Shown piece by piece: positions 6,251-7,250 of a DNA stretch of 7,250 bases. The notes beneath the pieces are model-generated. The model worked only from the letters and a program-made list of their open reading frames with translations. It did not search any database and was not told where the DNA came from. The stretch's first letter is position 1. Each line of letters opens with the position of its first letter. A program made the translations under genes and the position numbers. The stretch is from JBMNNU01 sp050942695 (GTDB lineage Bacteria; Chloroflexota; UBA6077): assembly GCA_050942695.1 (NCBI GenBank), contig JBMNNU010000160.1:1-7250 (forward strand), read 5' to 3'.

Positions 6251-7250
6251 ATGAAAGCGTTACGTAAGACTCGCCCCGAAAAAGGAGCGGAACTGGTCGA
6301 GATGCCGATGCCCTCGGTCGGCCCTAACGACGTGCTGCTGCAGATCAAAGCAGCCGCGATCTGCGGCACGGACATCCACATCTACGGTTGGAACGAGTGG
6401 GCGGCGCAGCGGATCAATTTGCCCATGACCTTCGGCCACGAGATCTGCGGTGAAGTTGTCGAGGTAGGCAGCCAGGTAAGCCATCTGAAGCCCGGCGACC
6501 TGGTGGCTGCCGAGACCCATATCCCCTGCGGCTTCTGCTATCAGTGCCAGACAGGGAACCAGCACGCCTGCGAGGATATGAAGATCCTCGGAGTCCACGT
6601 GGAGGGCTGCTTCTCCGAGTACGCGGCTATACCATCGGTGTGTGCCTGGAAGCTTCCGGCAGGTACGGATATCGAGCTGGGCGCATTGATGGAGCCGATG
6701 GGCGTGGGAGTGCACGGTTTGCTGGTGGATCCCCTGGAAGTGGGGAGCGTGGGGATCGTGGGGTGCGGCCCGATCGGGATCATGACAGCCCAAGTGGCCG
6801 CTTACCAGGGCGCTCATCCTCTCTTCATCTTCGACGTCAACCCCGAGCGACTGGCGATGGCCCAGAAGATTGTCCCCAGGGCTATCGCCATCAATCCGGC
6901 CAAGGTAGATCCGGTTGCCGCGGTCAAGGAGATGAACGGCGGGCGCGGCGTGGACCTGGCGGTCGAGCTGAGCGGGAGCGTGCCGGGCACCCGGTTGGCA
7001 TTCGACATGATCCGGATGGGTGGCTCGATACGGCTGGTAGGCCTACTTGGCGACCCGGTGCCGATCAACACCTGCAATGACATCGTCTACAAGGAGGCCA
7101 CGATCAAGGGCACCACCGGCCGGATGATGTGGAAGACCTGGCTGCAGATGGACCGTTTGCTGGCAAGCAAGCAGTTCGACCCGCGGCAGGTTATCACCCA
7201 CCGCTTCGCCCTGGACGACTACGTGAACGCCTTCGAGCTGGCGCTCTCCG
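6251..7250 (+). CDS. tdh: L-threonine 3-dehydrogenase, zinc-dependent (3' end beyond window)
   Basis: The frame is open from ATG 6251 to the window edge: 333 codons of an expected 341 or so. The product oxidises L-threonine with NAD+ to 2-amino-3-oxobutyrate, which Kbl normally cleaves to glycine and acetyl-CoA. It is a medium-chain, GroES-like zinc dehydrogenase. Catalytic-zinc residues C38, H63 and E64 (ICGTD; GHE) and structural-zinc cysteines C93, C96, C99 and C107 sit at the same numbers as in E. coli Tdh. His90, linked to threonine specificity in E. coli, is also kept. The Rossmann motif GCGPIG is at 171-176, and D195 in FDVN should bind the NAD ribose. Further Tdh signatures are HIYGWNEW (43-50), GRMMWKTW and ITHRFALDDY. 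Where E. coli has FDPFG this protein has MEPMG (147-151), as in sorbitol-type relatives. Another polyol dehydrogenase is possible but less likely. Whether kbl follows cannot be seen. Confidence 0.9.
   Translation, partial: MKALRKTRPEKGAELVEMPMPSVGPNDVLLQIKAAAICGTDIHIYGWNEWAAQRINLPMTFGHEICGEVVEVGSQVSHLKPGDLVAAETHIPCGFCYQCQTGNQHACEDMKILGVHVEGCFSEYAAIPSVCAWKLPAGTDIELGALMEPMGVGVHGLLVDPLEVGSVGIVGCGPIGIMTAQVAAYQGAHPLFIFDVNPERLAMAQKIVPRAIAINPAKVDPVAAVKEMNGGRGVDLAVELSGSVPGTRLAFDMIRMGGSIRLVGLLGDPVPINTCNDIVYKEATIKGTTGRMMWKTWLQMDRLLASKQFDPRQVITHRFALDDYVNAFELALS

Noticed and set aside
6260..6817. Minus-strand open frame, and a + strand frame at 6544-7080, both within tdh
   Set aside because: Both overlap the clear Tdh reading frame, which carries all expected metal and NAD motifs; the translations look like out-of-frame, Arg/Gly- or His-rich sequence.

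Overview
This window is an ordinary but informative stretch of bacterial chromosome, GC-rich (judged by eye), with every gene on the + strand. It holds the 3' half of an F-type ATP synthase operon in the usual order alpha-gamma-beta-epsilon (atpA partial, atpG, atpD, atpC). Next come murA (first committed step of peptidoglycan synthesis), an actin-like cell-shape gene (mreB/mbl family) and the start of a zinc-dependent L-threonine 3-dehydrogenase gene (tdh) that runs off the right edge. Non-AUG starts (GTG for atpG, TTG for atpD), clear Shine-Dalgarno sites, GC-rich palindromic intergenic repeats and a Firmicutes-like atpC-murA-...-mreB/mbl order suggest a free-living, cell-walled bacterium. 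Chloroflexota or a related phylum is my best guess, at low confidence, because no taxonomic marker such as rRNA is present.

Layout: 1-681 end of atpA; 682-809 spacer with a palindromic repeat-like element; 810-1676 atpG; 1677-1776 spacer with a second, different three-stem palindromic element; 1777-3171 atpD; 3183-3611 atpC; 3608-4930 murA, overlapping atpC by ATGA; 4931-5119 spacer with an extreme G17/C12 palindrome, then an extended -10 promoter; 5120-6124 mreB/mbl-like; 6125-6250 spacer with a strong intrinsic terminator; 6251-7250 tdh, lacking only about the last ten codons.

How the genes work together: atpA, atpG, atpD and atpC encode F1 subunits that couple proton (or sodium) flow to ATP synthesis at the inner face of the membrane. 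murA is probably co-transcribed and translationally coupled to atpC, and makes the UDP-MurNAc precursor. The actin-like protein, probably from its own promoter, positions the wall-synthesis machinery. tdh lies beyond a terminator and is an independent amino-acid catabolism unit.

I see no undescribed defence, mobile or biosynthetic system here. The items worth a second look are non-coding: two unrelated palindromic elements inside the atp operon, the long G/C homopolymer hairpin after murA, and a perfect 11-bp terminator-like hairpin inside the murA reading frame.
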